From assembly GCF_002257705.1 (NCBI RefSeq), contig NZ_LSLK01000104.1, forward strand, positions 1 to 8,292: 8,292 nucleotides of DNA, given 5' to 3'. This stretch comes from Sporomusa silvacetica DSM 10669 (GTDB lineage: Bacteria > Bacillota > Negativicutes > Sporomusales > Sporomusaceae). Within the stretch, counting starts at the first letter, position 1. The number at the start of each line of letters is the position of its first letter. The notes under the pieces are model-generated. The model saw only the letters and a list, made by a program, of their open reading frames with translations, was not told the DNA's origin and ran no database searches. Positions 6,306 to 8,292 of the stretch are shown in pieces. Position numbers and translations under genes: made by a program.

Positions 6306-6633
6306 ATTAACTCAGCCATTATGGCTTTCGCACATAAATTACCAATCAATTTATATAACTCTTTATCCAGAGTCGCGAAAGTTTGATTTGTTTCAAGTGT
6401 TACTAAATAGCCTAAATGGACACCATTCAAATAAATTTTACTTATTAAACGCCGCAGCGGGCTAATATCAAGTTTCAGATAGTAGGGCGTATTATCTTTT
6501 GGGATAACTGTCGAAGCATAATATGTACCGGATTGTGAACAAATTTGGCTATCATTTCGACCAAGGAGTTCAAATTATCACATTTGACAAATATATCAAG
6601 CAGTTTGGCCGAGTAATTCAGAAAATCCCATTC
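6302..6633 (-). pseudogene. Broken sensor-domain fragment, PucR/CdaR-like regulator
   Basis: Two frames together encode about 110 residues. The first, from about 6633, reads EWDFLNYSAKLLDIFVKCDN, then LNSLVEMIAKFVHNPV. After a frameshift near 6520 it continues YASTVIPKDNTPYYLKLDIS, then PLRRLISKIYLNGVHLGYLV, and ends AKAIMAELI at a stop (6302). The pattern (helix, 'L...i...l.NPv.v.D' strand, later 'i...g...GylvtLE.n..f...D.eLi..l' and a closing helix) resembles the GAF-like N-terminal sensor domain of PucR/CdaR-type HTH regulators of Firmicutes. No start codon, no HTH and no ribosome binding site are present, so it is a fragment. Family assignment is tentative; that it is decayed coding sequence is clearer, because both frames make good protein and join at one point. 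Confidence 0.45.
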
Positions 6634-6634
6634 C

Positions 6635-7151
6635 TTATAAAATAGTTACCATGATGGTTGTCACAAGATATTCTTTGCCGAAAATTGCCGTCAAGCCAAC
6701 CTGCTGCTTTTCAACCGGTTGATAATCAGCAGGAATTACTACCTCCGGCAGCGCCTGTCCAACCGGTTTTTCCACCTTCCGTTCAATCTCACTGATAATT
6801 TTATCGGCTTCTTCAAAACGGCCTTTACTCTCCAGCCACAGCGGCGACTCCGGCACATATTTTGCAATCACAAAAGCAAACAGGCTTAATAAGGCCATGA
6901 GCAGAGCTACTCCCCGCCAGCATATACCCGCCTGTTGTACAGCCTATAAGTGCCGACATATAGGATACGCGAAGTTTGGCAGGCACCATTTCGCTCAAAT
7001 ATGTGGTAACCGAGGGTAGGAAGCCCCCCATTCCCAGCCCAATACCCGCCCGGGCAATCATTACAGTAGTAAGATCCGGTGCCGCAGACAGCAATACACC
7101 AAAAGCTCCAAAAATCAGCATCGACACCCAAACACAACGTTTTCTTCCAAT
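6635..7151 (-). pseudogene. MFS transporter, truncated at both ends and internally deleted
   Basis: Membrane-transporter sequence appears from about 7151: IGRKRCVWVSMLIFGAFGVL, then APDLTTVMIARAGIGLGMGGFLP and YLSEMVPAKLRVSYMSALIGCTTGGY. These match the motif-A loop and the TM3-TM4 region of major facilitator permeases. After GGY the frame changes and, with about one helix missing, resumes as WRGVALLMALLSLFAFVIAK, then YVPESPLWLESKGRFEEADK, the TM6/central-loop region (PESPxWL is diagnostic of metabolite:H+ symporters). It stops at 6635 in FGKEYLVTTIMVTIL, where TM7 would begin. TM1, TM2 and the C-terminal six-helix bundle are absent, so no transport is possible. Substrate of the ancestor may have been an organic acid or vitamin, by resemblance only. 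At its 3' end it abuts the sensor-domain fragment within two bases. Confidence 0.75.
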
Positions 7152-7427
7152 CACATTACAGAGATTTCGTCCCCTTATAATTAATTTTGTTTGGCAGTTT
7201 CTATAAAAAGCGGTGCCGGAATGCATAAATGGCACCCTATCCGGATTAGTTGCTCCACCCTGGCAAAAAAACAAAAAGCCTAACTCATAGAAAGCAACAA
7301 ACAATTGTTGCCATTCCAATGAACTAGACTTATATACTTTAACCCCAGAAGTTCATCCTGATCACATATAAAAGCTACGAAAGTTAAGAAAAAATCCTGT
7401 TTACTTGTTGGTTGCTGAATTAAAATT
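7152..7427. other. Spacer between porin 2 and the MFS relic
   Basis: The minus-strand frame from 7319 into the MFS relic is open, but its first ~55 residues do not look like a transporter, so I do not call a gene start here. A small hairpin GCAACAA/TTGTTGC (7294-7311, 4-nt loop) is the only obvious structure. No convincing intrinsic terminator is seen after the porin 2 stop at 7428. Confidence 0.4.
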
Positions 7428-8282
7428 TTAATAGAAGAATTCAAACTTGGTCATATAGGTTTTGCCAAGATTATCTGAAGACAAATTGGTCAAACCTCTG
7501 TTTTTTATTTTGAGATCTTGACCCTGAATAGTCCAAACAAGGTTTTTTCCGAGCGTGGTCTGCAACGCTACGAAAAGGCCCTTAACATTATCACTGCCTT
7601 TTAGCAGTGTTGAGTAGGGATCAGTGACATAGCCGACTGCCTGCCAGTCAAAGCCTCCGAGACCTTCTGGAATGGCTCCGGCATCCATACTGCGATAGGA
7701 GACTGACCAGCCGAAGTCTTTAACTTTTTTAAGATCAACAAGGAGTTTTCCTCCATAAAAAACGGGTGGGGCTTTCGTGGCACTGGTGAGCTCGACTGAC
7801 CAGGCTTTGGGGTTATCAGGGAGGCCTGCAACTGCATTGTCAAGCTTGGTAGTTAGATAGTTACCGATTAGTAGGAGGTTGTTGCCCAGTTTGGCGTCAA
7901 AGCCAACTGACATCCCCCGGCTCTGCGTAAAAATTGTCTCAGCAGTAGTGTTGGTCCCGAAGATACCTGTATTGGTGTTGCCAGTACCAATACGATTGCC
8001 GGTACCAGGTGCGTCAGCCCAGTAAAAGCCGGCCTTCCAGCCCACTGACTTGCCGACCTTGCCGCTGAATTCGGCGGTAGTAACGGTGTTTGCGTCACCG
8101 CTATCTCCGAGACCGGTTCCTTGACTGACATTTCCCCTGACATTATTAACCGAACCGACAAATGTCACACTGCCTAATTTTTTATCAACGCGAATGCCGT
8201 CAACGCCAATTTCTTTACCAAATAATCCGTAAGAAAATGGGTCATATGCGAAACGGCCAATACGAACTTTATCCAAACCGAG
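7423..8282 (-). repeat. Inverted repeat arm 2 (porin barrel and stop region)
   Basis: This is the partner of 1527-2386, equal in length (860 bp) and without indels. The pair is oriented tail to tail around 2387-7422, so recombination between them would invert about 5 kb rather than delete it. Confidence 0.85.
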
Positions 8283-8292
8283 AATATTCTCT
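7428..8292 (-). CDS. SLH-type outer-membrane porin, copy 2, C-terminal part only
   Basis: The gene enters from the right edge; the last 288 codons are visible, the first complete ones reading ENILGLDKVRIGRF. The visible part is the beta-barrel and ends in the same KFEFFY terminus as the porin at 897-2381, with which it aligns without gaps over 284 residues. I count about 53 differences by eye, so near 80% identity. Differences cluster in short patches (for example VDKKLGSVTF against VDETFGSLLF), while blocks such as GTGNTNTGIFGTNTT are identical. An SLH domain and signal peptide are expected upstream but are not in the window. The frame is open throughout with no sign of decay. It is the inverted partner of porin 1. 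Its promoter is outside the window. Confidence 0.9.
   Translation of the reverse strand, partial: ENILGLDKVRIGRFAYDPFSYGLFGKEIGVDGIRVDKKLGSVTFVGSVNNVRGNVSQGTGLGDSGDANTVTTAEFSGKVGKSVGWKAGFYWADAPGTGNRIGTGNTNTGIFGTNTTAETIFTQSRGMSVGFDAKLGNNLLLIGNYLTTKLDNAVAGLPDNPKAWSVELTSATKAPPVFYGGKLLVDLKKVKDFGWSVSYRSMDAGAIPEGLGGFDWQAVGYVTDPYSTLLKGSDNVKGLFVALQTTLGKNLVWTIQGQDLKIKNRGLTNLSSDNLGKTYMTKFEFFY

Noticed and set aside
6825..7319. 164-codon open frame as an intact transporter
   Set aside because: Only its middle is MFS-like; the first ~55 residues are unrelated, and the frame leaves the homology after GGY, where the true continuation is in another frame.

Overview
The window looks like chromosome of a diderm Firmicute of the class Negativicutes, probably Sporomusa-like. 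Two genes encode outer-membrane porins of the kind that carry an N-terminal SLH domain, a design typical of these Gram-negative-staining clostridial relatives. Other clues are a uroporphyrinogen-decarboxylase-like (corrinoid methyltransferase type) gene start, an anaerobe-type old-yellow-enzyme reductase with a 4Fe-4S site, and strong AGGAGG-like ribosome binding sites. The taxonomic call is inference from gene content.

Layout. Positions 1-142 (minus) hold the first 47 codons of a UroD-family gene. A long gene-poor stretch (143-896) follows. In it lies a good sigma-A promoter (616-644) that reads into a roughly 245-nt leader containing a perfect hairpin, an intrinsic terminator and a G-rich tract. 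This leader precedes the SLH porin gene (897-2381, plus). Then come a frameshifted, truncated metallo-beta-lactamase-fold gene (2471-2694, minus), a 37-bp near-perfect palindrome (2732-2768), an old yellow enzyme/2,4-dienoyl-CoA reductase-like gene (2829-4757, minus), its MerR-type promoter, a terminator, and a MerR/GyrI-like regulator gene (5022-5831, minus).

The stretch 5838-7151 is a graveyard on the minus strand. It holds the C-terminal relic of an IS4-type transposase, a second and different metallo-beta-lactamase-fold fragment, a frameshifted sensor-domain fragment resembling PucR/CdaR-type regulators, and a deleted and frameshifted MFS transporter. The window ends inside a second porin gene (7428-8292, minus), about 80% identical to the first at the protein level and in inverted orientation.

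How it works together. The intact unit is the regulator/reductase pair. The OYE promoter has the 19-bp spacer and central dyad that MerR proteins need, and the MerR gene lies directly upstream on the same strand, so a small-molecule-responsive reductase switch is likely. The two tail-to-tail porins form 860-bp gap-free inverted repeats around about 5 kb. Recombination between them could invert the segment or convert one porin towards the other. The decayed genes suggest that this interval has repeatedly received and lost DNA.
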